Assembly: GCF_001699815.1 (NCBI RefSeq)
Contig: NZ_MCGB01000039.1
Location: 1-64,000 of the forward strand
DNA: 64,000 bases
Source of the DNA: Ralstonia pickettii
GTDB lineage: Bacteria > Pseudomonadota > Gammaproteobacteria > Burkholderiales > Burkholderiaceae
Direction of reading: 5' to 3'
Positions 34,750-42,294 of the stretch are shown here, in pieces. A model generated the notes under the pieces. The model saw only the letters and a list, made by a program, of their open reading frames with translations. It ran no database searches and was not told the origin of the DNA. Both the position numbers and the translations under genes were made by a program. The number at the start of each line of letters is the position of its first letter. Within the stretch, counting starts at the first letter, position 1.

Positions 34750-35184
34750 TTATGGCTTGAAGGATAGAGTGATTGCGGTGGGGCAGAATCGGGCGCCGCC
34801 TTGGTTACCGTCGGGCGTCGGCACGCCTTGGATGCGAAGGGTACGCAAGGGCGAGAGCCGGAACAGCAGGTCGCAAGTCGTTTCTCCGTTTCCGGTGTAG
34901 CGGTACATCCCCTCGGCGATTTTTTTCGCATCGCCCGCTTCAGAGTAAACGCGGTAGTTGGGGCCATAGACGCGAAACCAGAAACGTAGCCCCTTGTCGG
35001 GCGTCGGTTCTACAAACGCTTGGTCAACAACAAGTGCCCGATTGAATGGCTCGCGCGTCGCGAAGATATTGTTGACTGTGGCGTATGCCTGAGGTTTGGC
35101 GCGCCATGCTGGTTGCTCCGCCTCTTCGGCGTGCGCGATGACGCAGACCGCCGCAATCAAAAAGACACTGAGTTTTCGCGGCAT
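34750..35184 (-). CDS. Hypothetical periplasmic protein
   Basis: 144 residues with a signal peptide MPRKLSVFLIAAVCVIAHA. The mature part is AWRAKPQAYATVNNIFATREPFNRALVVDQAFVEPTPDKGLRFWFRVYGPNYRVYSEAGDAKKIAEGMYRYTGNGETTCDLLFRLSPLRTLRIQGVP..., with two cysteines that may pair. The repeating aromatic strands suggest a small beta-sandwich. It is 33 bases downstream of the next gene on the same strand, so the two may be co-transcribed. No family recognised. Confidence 0.6.
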   Translation of the reverse strand: MPRKLSVFLIAAVCVIAHAEEAEQPAWRAKPQAYATVNNIFATREPFNRALVVDQAFVEPTPDKGLRFWFRVYGPNYRVYSEAGDAKKIAEGMYRYTGNGETTCDLLFRLSPLRTLRIQGVPTPDGNQGGARFCPTAITLSFKP

Positions 35185-35217
35185 TTGTTAGTCTTCCAGC
35201 AAGGCAGCCATGTGACC

Positions 35218-35649
35218 TCAGTCGATCGCCGAAACCTTGATCGGCGTCGCCAGCGGGGGCTGCTGGGCGTGTGCGAACAGCTGACCGAGGCTTAGCCTTT
35301 CGTTCCAGATACGGCGCAGCTCCAGCCCATACCGCTTCTCAATATCCTCTGCCAGGGTTTCGAGTTCAAGCGCGTCTGGAGTCCATCGTCGTGGGTATAG
35401 CGCGCGGTATATGGCCAGAATTTCATCGTCCGGCCTGAGCATCAGCTTCTCCCCATCGCGCAGCGCAAACGCTCGGACAAAGACGAGCAAAAATTCTCGG
35501 ATTTCCAACTTCGAGGCAGACGGGAAAGCTCTGCGCCAGCTCTTTCCCTGACAGCTGCGGCCACTGAACGGTGCAGGCAACTTCGTTCCAGGGAACGCTG
35601 CCCATAGCAGGGCAACCAGAAACAGTGCGATAAAAATCAACGTGGTCAT
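35218..35649 (-). CDS. Hypothetical protein with one membrane segment
   Basis: 143 residues from the ATG at 35649 (weak GGGCGGG upstream). A hydrophobic N-terminus MTTLIFIALFLVALLWAAFPG anchors a cytoplasmic or periplasmic part with RDGEKLMLRPDDEILAIYRALYPRRWTPDALELETLAEDIEKRYGLELRRIW. That segment, with its D-A-L-E-L-E-T-L-A-E-x-I-E-K core, is reminiscent of acyl-carrier-like DUF1493 proteins, but the resemblance is weak. It is probably in one transcript with the preceding secreted-protein gene. Confidence 0.5.
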   Translation of the reverse strand: MTTLIFIALFLVALLWAAFPGTKLPAPFSGRSCQGKSWRRAFPSASKLEIREFLLVFVRAFALRDGEKLMLRPDDEILAIYRALYPRRWTPDALELETLAEDIEKRYGLELRRIWNERLSLGQLFAHAQQPPLATPIKVSAID

Positions 35650-35805
35650 GACCCGCCCATATCCAGAATTGGAGACTCGGAAACCGCTGAGTTCTCGGAG
35701 TGCTGGCAACGTGTGTGCGGCCCATTCTAGCGGCCCGCTTTTGCGCGCGTTGATCACGCCTCGCCCGCACCGAACAGCTCATCTAAAAAATTAGCTCGCA
35801 ATTCA

Positions 35806-35817
35806 ATAGCACGCTAT
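35806..35817. promoter_or_regulatory. Probable OhrR operator upstream of ohrR
   Basis: ATAGC-AC-GCTAT, symmetrical, 15 bases before the ohrR start. The same core TAG-(C/T)-(A/G)-CGCTA recurs upstream of ohr, as expected for an autoregulated repressor. Confidence 0.6.
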
Positions 35818-35831
35818 ATATATTCTCCTCC

Positions 35832-36293
35832 ATGAACACACGCAAGCCTTCCTCCGCACGCCGTGACCTCGCCCTGGACGAGCAGCTTTGCTTTGCGCTG
35901 TACTCGACCATGATCGGGATCAACAAGGCGTACCGGCCACTGCTCAAGGCGCTGGACCTGACGTATTCGCAGTACCTCGTCATGCTGGTGCTGTGGGAGC
36001 AGGACGCCCAAACGGTGTCGGAGATTGGCGAGCGCCTGTTCCTCGACTCCGCCACGCTCACCCCGCTGTTGAAGCGGCTGGAGGCGGCGGGGCTGATCGA
36101 GCGGCAGCGCTCGGCTGAGGACGAGCGGCGGGTGATCATCTCGCTCACGGCGGCCGGCAAGGCGCTGGAGAAGCGGGCCGAGAAAGTGCCGGCATGCATG
36201 GCTGCGGCCATGGAGTGCGCGCCCGGCGAGCTGGAAGAACTGCGCACACAGTTGAATGCATTGCGGGGGCGGCTCCTCAAGAACGCCGCCTGA
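35832..36293 (+). CDS. ohrR: OhrR, MarR-family organic hydroperoxide sensor
   Basis: 153 residues. The redox Cys (~22) lies in the conserved DEQLCFALYSTMI segment of one-Cys OhrR proteins. The winged helix follows (LDLTYSQYLVMLVLWEQDAQTVSEIGERLFLDSATLTPLLKRLEAAGLIERQRSAEDERRVIISLT). Further cysteines (~118, ~125) could make a disulfide. Oxidation of the sensor Cys by organic peroxides releases DNA. The downstream ohr gene and matching palindromes before both genes support this. Confidence 0.93.
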   Translation: MNTRKPSSARRDLALDEQLCFALYSTMIGINKAYRPLLKALDLTYSQYLVMLVLWEQDAQTVSEIGERLFLDSATLTPLLKRLEAAGLIERQRSAEDERRVIISLTAAGKALEKRAEKVPACMAAAMECAPGELEELRTQLNALRGRLLKNAA

Positions 36294-36344
36294 GCACATG
36301 CGTATCGCCGACGGGCGCCTGATCGCGTCCGTTTTTTTAAACTG

Positions 36345-36366
36345 ATTAAGTAGTGCGCTATTTAAT
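36345..36366. promoter_or_regulatory. Probable OhrR operator upstream of ohr
   Basis: A 22-base near-palindrome around TAGTGCGCTA, with ATTAA and TTTAAT flanks, 66 bases before the ohr start. It shares its core with the site before ohrR. Confidence 0.65.
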
Positions 36367-36431
36367 AGTAAGCAATGCGGCGCGGCCTCGACAGCCGATG
36401 CGCGTACCCCCCCTCTCACAGGAGAACCACC

Positions 36432-36857
36432 ATGTCGATCGAAAACGTCCTCTACCGTGCCAATGCTCGCGCCACCGGCGGCCGCGATGGTCGCGCCATC
36501 ACCGACGATGGCCGGCTCGACGTGCGCCTGACCACCCCGACCGAACTCGGCGGTGCCGGCGGCGAAGGCACCAACCCCGAACAGCTGTTTGCCGCCGGCT
36601 ACAGCGCGTGTTTCCTGGGCGCCATCAAGTTTGTGGGCGCGCGCGACAAGATCCGCGTGCCGGCAGATGTGTCCGTGCAGGGCACCGTTGGCATCGGCGT
36701 CATTCCGAACGGCTTTGGCATTGAAGTCGACCTGAAGATCAGCCTGCCCGGCATGGACCCGGCCGAAGCGCAAACGCTCATCGACCGCGCGCACATCGTC
36801 TGCCCGTACTCCAACGCAACGCGCGGCAACATCGACGTACGCCTGAGCCTGGTCTGA
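36432..36857 (+). CDS. ohr: Organic hydroperoxide resistance protein Ohr
   Basis: 141 residues from the ATG at 36432 (CAGGAGAACC upstream). Both catalytic cysteines are in place: [12 protein letters not shown] (~60) and [14 protein letters not shown] (~124); the Arg in [12 protein letters not shown] and Glu in [13 protein letters not shown] complete the active site. Ohr reduces fatty-acid and other organic hydroperoxides using lipoylated partner proteins. It is regulated by the upstream OhrR. Confidence 0.96.
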   Translation: MSIENVLYRANARATGGRDGRAITDDGRLDVRLTTPTELGGAGGEGTNPEQLFAAGYSACFLGAIKFVGARDKIRVPADVSVQGTVGIGVIPNGFGIEVDLKISLPGMDPAEAQTLIDRAHIVCPYSNATRGNIDVRLSLV

Positions 36858-36898
36858 CCCGCACCCCCCTCCCCCGACAACCGATAAGAAGCACTGCT

Positions 36899-37918
36899 AT
36901 GAACCGCATGACCAAATTTGCCGCCGGCACCCTGCTCTCTGTGGCAGCAAGCGTTGCCCTTGCTGCGGGCAGCCCGGGCGTGGAACGCAACACCCAGTCC
37001 TTCCTCGACGCCCTGGCCGCGGGCGGCGGACAGCCGCTGGAAACACTGTCCCCCGCAGATGCGCGTGCCGTGCTGGTGGGCGCGCAGGCCGCAGCAAAGG
37101 TGTCGCTGCCGCCCGCGGACGTTAGCCAGAAAACCATCACCGTGGATGGCAAGCCGATCAGCCTGACGATCGTGCGCCCGGCCGGCGCGAAGGGCACGCT
37201 GCCTGGCTTCATCTTCGTGCACGGCGGCGGCTGGGTGCTGGGCGACTTCCCCACGCACGAACGCTTTGTGCGCGACCTGGTGGCCGATTCCGGCGCCGTC
37301 GCTGTCTTTGTCAACTACACGCCGTCGCCCGAGGCGCGGTATCCGGTAGCCATCAACCAGATCTACGCCGCCACTAAATGGGTGGCAGAAAACGGCGCGC
37401 AGATTGGCGTAGACGGCAAGCGGCTGGCGATTGCCGGCAACAGCGTGGGCGGCAACATGGCCGCCGTGGTGACCCTGATGGCCAAGGCGCACGGTACGCC
37501 CGCACTGCGCACGCAAGTCCTGTTCTGGCCGGTTACGAATGCCAGCTTCGAGAACGCGTCGTACGACGAATTTGCGCAGGGGCACTTCCTGACCAAGCCG
37601 ATGATGCAGTGGTTCTGGAACGCCTACACGACTGATCCGGCACAGCGTCAGCAGATCTACGCATCGCCGCTGCTGGCCACCCCCGACCAGTTGAAGGGGC
37701 TGCCGCCAGCGCTGGTGATCACGGCCGAGAAGGATGTGTTGCGCGATGAAGGCGAAGCCTACGCACGCAAGCTCGACGCCGCCGGCGTGGACGTCACGGC
37801 CACGCGCTACAACGGCATGATTCACGACTTCGGCTTGCTCAATGCGCTGGCCGGTGTGCCTGCAACGCGTGCAGCGCTGCATCAAGCCAGTGAAGAGCTG
37901 AAGGCGCGGTTGAAGTAA
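36899..37918 (+). CDS. Secreted HSL-family alpha/beta hydrolase
   Basis: 339 residues. Signal peptide MNRMTKFAAGTLLSVAASVALA, cut before AGSPG. Alpha/beta-hydrolase motifs: HGGGWVLGDF (oxyanion hole ~109-112), GNSVGGN (nucleophile Ser ~182), Asp in ITAEKDVLRDEG and His in MIHDFGLL. Same family as the esterase at 33.1 kb, but only distantly similar. It is 41 bases after ohr and probably in the same transcript, so it may be induced by organic peroxides; hydrolysis of oxidised esters is speculation. Confidence 0.87.
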   Translation: MNRMTKFAAGTLLSVAASVALAAGSPGVERNTQSFLDALAAGGGQPLETLSPADARAVLVGAQAAAKVSLPPADVSQKTITVDGKPISLTIVRPAGAKGTLPGFIFVHGGGWVLGDFPTHERFVRDLVADSGAVAVFVNYTPSPEARYPVAINQIYAATKWVAENGAQIGVDGKRLAIAGNSVGGNMAAVVTLMAKAHGTPALRTQVLFWPVTNASFENASYDEFAQGHFLTKPMMQWFWNAYTTDPAQRQQIYASPLLATPDQLKGLPPALVITAEKDVLRDEGEAYARKLDAAGVDVTATRYNGMIHDFGLLNALAGVPATRAALHQASEELKARLK

Positions 37919-38218
37919 TTGGGTGGGCGGGTTGTTTCACCGCCTTCGCCGCCTTCACCGTTCATTGGTCAGCCAGCAATGCGCCCGCCCGTGTCTTTTG
38001 CACGCGGTGGGCGTGTTGCGTTGTGTTTCGGTCTGCAACGCTAGCCGCATGAAACAGCCCAACCTGGAAGCCCAAACAACCGTGGCAACCAAGGCATCCA
38101 CCGTCGTGCAGATCCGTCGCACAAAGCCACTACAATAGCGCGCCTTCGCCGTTGGCGCCCGCTCCTGACACCCCGTGCAGGCGCATGCCTCCCGCTGCAC
38201 TCCAGAAGCCCCAATCCT
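37919..38218. other. Intergenic region, nothing recognised
   Basis: 300 bases between the esterase and the YegD-type gene. No gene, terminator with T-run or clear promoter was seen. Confidence 0.4.
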
Positions 38219-39472
38219 ATGATGTCAAACGCCTGCGGCGTCGATTTCGGCACGTCCAACTCCACCGTCGGCTGGCTGAGACCGGACGCGCCCACCCTGC
38301 TGCCGCTCGAAGACGGCAAGGCTACGCTGCCTTCCGTCATCTTCTTTCATGCCGAAGACCCGACGGTCAGCTACGGGCGGGCCGCGCTGGCCGACTATCT
38401 TGCCGGCTACGAGGGCCGCCTGATGCGCTCGCTCAAGAGCCTGCTCGGCACATCGATGATGGACGACAGCACCGAGGTCATGGGCCAAGCCATGCCTTTC
38501 CGCAAGCTGCTGGCGCATTTCATTGGCGAACTCAAGCGGCGCGCCGAGCACGCCGCCGGCCATGAATTCCGCCGCGCCGTGCTTGGCCGCCCGGTGTTCT
38601 TCATCGACGAAGACCCCGAGGCCGACCAGCTTGCCGAAGACACACTGGCGGACATCGCGCGCGATGCCGGCTTTGACGAGATCGCCTTCCAGTACGAGCC
38701 CATCGCCGCCGCGTTCGACTACGAGGCCGGCATCAGCGGCGAAGAACTTGTGCTCGTGGCGGACATTGGCGGCGGCACGTCGGACTTCTCGCTGGTGCGC
38801 CTGTCGCCCGACCGCGCGAAACGCCTTGACCGCCGCGAAGACATCCTCGCCAACGGCGGCGTTCACATCGGTGGCACCGACCTCGACCGCGCCCTGAGCC
38901 TGGCCAGCGTGATGCCGCTACTGGGCCTGAACAGTTCAGTGCGCAACGGAAAGGCAATGCCGTCCGGCCAGTATTTCGACCTGGCGAGCTGGCACACCAT
39001 CAACCACGTGTACACGCGCAAGGCGTGGGCGGTGGTGATGGACAACTACCGAGATGCCGCCGACACCAACAAACTCGACCGCCTCATCCGCCTGATCCGC
39101 GAGCGCGCGGGCCACTGGCTCGCCATCCAGGTGGAAGCCGCGAAGATCGCGCTGTCGGACGCCCCGGTGGCGGAGATCGACCTGCACCGCATCGCGCCCG
39201 AGTTGAAGCAGCCCGTCACGCGCGAAGATTTCGACCACTCGATTGGGAAGCTGGTCGGCAAGACGGTCTCGACGGTGCAGGCCATGCTGAAGACGGCGGG
39301 CGTTGCAGCGGAAAAGGTCGATACCATTCTTTTTGCCGGCGGCTCCAGCGGGGTGCCGTTGCTGCGCGAGCAACTGGCGCAAGTGCTGCCGTCGGCGCGG
39401 CGCGTTGAGGGCGACCTGTTCGGCGGGATCGGTTCTGGGCTGGCGCGCGATGCGGCGCGCAAGTTTGGCTGA
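38219..39472 (+). CDS. yegD: Hsp70-like protein, YegD family
   Basis: 417 residues, shorter than DnaK because it lacks the substrate-binding lid. Hsp70/actin-fold ATPase motifs are clear: ACGVDFGTSNSTVGW (phosphate 1), VLVADIGGGTSDFSLVRL (phosphate 2), FAGGSSGVPLLREQL (adenosine), and an NGG-VHIGGTDLD segment. YegD is a cytosolic Hsp70 paralogue of poorly known role. Two ATG codons in a row start the gene, with no strong ribosome site. Confidence 0.92.
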   Translation: MMSNACGVDFGTSNSTVGWLRPDAPTLLPLEDGKATLPSVIFFHAEDPTVSYGRAALADYLAGYEGRLMRSLKSLLGTSMMDDSTEVMGQAMPFRKLLAHFIGELKRRAEHAAGHEFRRAVLGRPVFFIDEDPEADQLAEDTLADIARDAGFDEIAFQYEPIAAAFDYEAGISGEELVLVADIGGGTSDFSLVRLSPDRAKRLDRREDILANGGVHIGGTDLDRALSLASVMPLLGLNSSVRNGKAMPSGQYFDLASWHTINHVYTRKAWAVVMDNYRDAADTNKLDRLIRLIRERAGHWLAIQVEAAKIALSDAPVAEIDLHRIAPELKQPVTREDFDHSIGKLVGKTVSTVQAMLKTAGVAAEKVDTILFAGGSSGVPLLREQLAQVLPSARRVEGDLFGGIGSGLARDAARKFG

Positions 39473-39716
39473 CGGGTTGAGAGGCTGAGGGGTAGCGGGA
39501 CGTTTCAAGCGTATCGAACCATCCGGGCTGGGAACTTGATGTAGTCGGAGACGAGGCGCACTCCATGCTAGAGGCGATCCAACTCAAAGCGACGGACTCA
39601 GTTCGCAGGCTAAGCTCAATGCCGTCGCCAGACGGCTCACCGAACATCCGCGCAAGATTCTAGGCTGCGATATGCCGGCGGAACGATTCCATCAATGCGT
39701 TGTATTGACCGCCAAT

Positions 39717-40139
39717 CTACTGTGCGCCCTGCAAGGCTTTCTTCCATGCAGGGGCATCCTCGGCAAGTTCGCGATAGCAATCAAGATTCGCCAGTTGTCG
39801 GCCACTGGCGATATCGACTAGCACGCACGCCATGTTGAAGTGCAACGATCCAGTCTGATAGGCGACTTGGTTTCCGTTTTCCCAAAACATCCATTTCCAC
39901 ACCAATGGATCTCCTTGGATTCGACGGATAACGTGCCCCAACTGGGCGATAACCAAGGTGGTGGGGTAGCCCCGACCGTCCGGAGACGGATAGATCACCG
40001 TCCAACCTTCAAGACCATTCGGCCCCGCCCGATGCGCTGATTCGCTGGGCTTGTCTGCCTGCGACGGCTGATGAGCCAATGCAGCGCCTGACAACAAGAG
40101 CATGCTGATCATAGCCAGCCTTCTGGCGGTGCATTGCAT
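39717..40139 (-). CDS. Hypothetical secreted protein
   Basis: 140 residues. Signal peptide RLAMISMLLLSGAALAHQ; mature part with PNGLEGWTVIYPSPDGRGYPTTLVIAQLGHVIRRIQGDPLVWKWMFWENGNQVAYQTGSLHFNMACVLVDIASGRQLANLDCYRELAEDAPAWKKAL. The two cysteines probably form a disulfide, and the tryptophan-rich WKWMFWENG core suggests a compact beta domain. Alone, in a region with low gene density between yegD and a tRNA. No family recognised. Confidence 0.6.
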   Translation of the reverse strand: MQCTARRLAMISMLLLSGAALAHQPSQADKPSESAHRAGPNGLEGWTVIYPSPDGRGYPTTLVIAQLGHVIRRIQGDPLVWKWMFWENGNQVAYQTGSLHFNMACVLVDIASGRQLANLDCYRELAEDAPAWKKALQGAQ

Positions 40140-40321
40140 GATTGACGAGAGCGGTTTGGGGTTGCTCAGTCTAGCGCTTGCTCAGTCGCGGGACCCAACA
40201 AGAGGGATACCGGAACGACCGCTTCGGGCCGGAAGCGGGCAAATCCAACAGCCAACGCGCAACTACCACTCCGAGCCCACCCAGGCATCCCCGCCCGTCA
40301 CGGGAATGCGTCAATCTGTTG

Positions 40322-40690
40322 TTATTGGCTGTAGCCCCGCCGCTCTATGGCGGCTAATACGTCCCACGTTTGCGGATCGACGTCGCGGCCCCCGAGCGAC
40401 ATCGATACGTACGCATCAATCGCGTCCACAAAGCCTTTGATAAAAGCCGGCGGAAATGCGTGCGCGGACAGATGTTGAAGCTGCTCGCGCAGCATGCCGG
40501 GGCGGCACTGGCCGTGTGTGCGCATGGCGGTGCGTGTGCGCTTGAGATACGCCTGCGCTGCGATTGCGCCGTTCAGGTAGGTGCGGTTTTTGGTGAGCCT
40601 GCCTGTGTCGGAGGACGTGGGCGCAGTGCTGGGTGGTGCGGGTGGAGATGGATACGACGCGGGGCGGTGCCCGCTTTCAGCATTTGGCAT
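40322..40690 (-). CDS. Hypothetical protein
   Basis: 122 residues. The N-terminus is Pro/Ser-rich and disordered ([30 protein letters not shown]). The second half is helical: YLNGAIAAQAYLKRTRTAMRTHGQCRPGMLREQLQHLSAHAFPPAFIKGFVDAIDAYVSMSLGG. No signal peptide, domain or family recognised. It lies in the eroded stretch between yegD and tRNA-Ala. Confidence 0.45.
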   Translation of the reverse strand: MPNAESGHRPASYPSPPAPPSTAPTSSDTGRLTKNRTYLNGAIAAQAYLKRTRTAMRTHGQCRPGMLREQLQHLSAHAFPPAFIKGFVDAIDAYVSMSLGGRDVDPQTWDVLAAIERRGYSQ

Positions 40691-40985
40691 AGAGCCTCCA
40701 GAGGTGGTTGGAGGCCCGCCAGCTCGTCGCTACACGGGGGTGGCGGGCCAGACGGCGGGGGTAGCGAACCGGTTCTCTGGAGCACCGGCAGACCCGAAGG
40801 TCTCCCCACCCGGCCCGCCCTTGAAAGCGCGCGAGTGCCTGCCGGCGAATCGCTGTGCGAGTGCCGTCCAGAGGTACTGCATAGATCAGGTCGCTACACC
40901 CGGCTACCGTTGGTGCGGCAGCGGAATGGATTATAGCGACGGGGGCAGCGGCGAAAGTTGGATTCTTGATTCGTCAGGAGCGACG
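40691..40985. other. Non-coding stretch before the repeat array
   Basis: About 295 bases without a gene or terminator that could be supported, leading directly into the 21-bp repeat array. Confidence 0.4.
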
Positions 40986-41258
40986 GTCGGAAGGTCACGC
41001 TCCAGCCTCAAACAGTGGCGCTTCACCCTCAGACAGTGGAACGCGAGAGTCAAACACTGGCGTTTCACTGTTTGAGGGTCGAGCGCCAGTGTCAAACAGT
41101 CGAATTCGACCCTTTGGTGGTCGCGTTTGAGCCTCAAACACTCGAACCTCACTGTCTGAGGGTCACGTTTCACCGTCTGAGGGTCGAGCGTCAGTGTCAG
41201 AGCGTCGAATTCGACGGTTCGAGGCTCGCGCTTCACGCTCCAACATTCGAACGGCGTG
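40986..41258. repeat. Degenerate 21-bp tandem repeat array, 13 units
   Basis: Thirteen consecutive 21-base units without spacers. Units such as CTCAAACAGTGGCGCTTCACC-type and GTCTGAGGGTCACGTTTCACC-type alternate, and CACTGTTTGAGGG is the reverse complement of CCCTCAAACAGTG-like units, so the array is also rich in inverted repeats. Because 21 is a multiple of three, frames on both strands stay open as heptads (such as KRDPQTV or LALDPQT), but they lack ribosome sites and probably do not encode a protein. Confidence 0.85.
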
Positions 41259-41380
41259 AGCGGGCTTGCTCGCCCCATGTGCGGGCGCTTTCCGTCAAAA
41301 GTTGTGTACAGCATTGCGATACGCCGCAGCGGTAGCCAACCTCACCGGGTTGTGCCAATCGGCATGACGTTGATATCCGC

Positions 41381-42073
41381 TTTAGAAGGAACGCAGCGGT
41401 GGAGGCGTTCAAGGCCAAACACTATCTGAACGACGAGGATCTGACAGAACTGCAAGCTATCAAGCTCCCCACAGAGCGAAAAATTCAGGATTACCGCTCC
41501 ACCTACAACGATGTGCGCGATTGGTTGCGCCGCGAAAAGGCGGGTGCTGAGAAGGAAAAATCGACCGTCGACTGGGATGACGTGGTCTTTGAGGTGGACC
41601 TGCTCAAATCGCAGGAAATCAACCTGGACTACATCCTGGAGCTGATCTTCGAGCACAACAAGAAGGTGAAGAGCAAGTCGGAGCTGGTGGACGAAGTGCG
41701 CCGCGTAATTCGCGCAAGCCTGGGCAACCGCGCCAAAGAGAGCTTGCTGGTGGACTTCATCAATCAGACCGATCTGGATCAGATTGGCGACAAAGCCAGT
41801 GTGATTGATGCCTTCTTCACCTTTGCCCAAGCGGAGCAACAGCGCGAGGCGCAAGAGTTGATCACCGACGAAAGCCTGAATGCGGAAGCAGCGAGACGCT
41901 ATATCGCCACCTCGCTCAAGCGTGAATTTGCCAGTGACAATGGGACCGAACTCAATGCCCTCTTGCCCAAGATGAGTCCGCTAAATCCGCAATACCTGTC
42001 CAAAAAGCAAAACGTATTTCGGAAGATCGCCGCTTTCGTAGAAAAGTTTAAGGGCGTCGGCGGAACGGTCTAA
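41381..42073 (+). pseudogene. C-terminal remnant of type I restriction endonuclease subunit HsdR
   Basis: About 230 codons matching only the end of a ~1000-residue HsdR. The visible part is the C-terminal helical domain: [47 protein letters not shown] through [30 protein letters not shown]. The nuclease and helicase domains are gone, as are hsdM and hsdS. Codon use is less GC-biased than in neighbours, suggesting horizontal origin. A GTG at 41399 could start translation but there is no ribosome site. It lies 97 bases from tRNA-Ala. Confidence 0.8.
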
Positions 42074-42134
42074 TCAATCTTTCACGCGGGCTAGGTAGCC
42101 GAACCTCCACCAACACTGGAGGGAACGGGCAAAC

Positions 42135-42164
42135 AAAAAACCAACCGAAAACGGTTGGTTTTTT
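42135..42164. terminator. Rho-independent terminator after tRNA-Ala
   Basis: AAAAAACCAACCG / CGGTTGGTTTTTT with an AAAA loop; symmetrical with T-runs both ways, ending the tRNA and any transcript through the hsdR remnant. Confidence 0.92.
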
Positions 42165-42170
42165 CTTATG

Positions 42171-42246
<76 letters not shown>

Positions 42247-42294
42247 GTGGGAAATGAGTCTACCCGAACTCCCCAGGCCCTTTCAATCGGGGGT

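Noticed and set aside
40986..41258. Repeat array as a CRISPR
   Set aside because: Units are contiguous, degenerate and without spacers, and no cas gene is near.
40931..41335. Heptad-repeat proteins on either strand of the 21-bp array
   Set aside because: Open frames follow from the 21-base period; there is no ribosome site and the heptads lack a coiled-coil hydrophobic pattern.
39473..42170. Direct repeat of the tRNA-Ala 3' end marking an attachment site
   Set aside because: No second copy of the tRNA 3' end was seen in the adjacent ~2.7 kb by eye, and no integrase gene is present.
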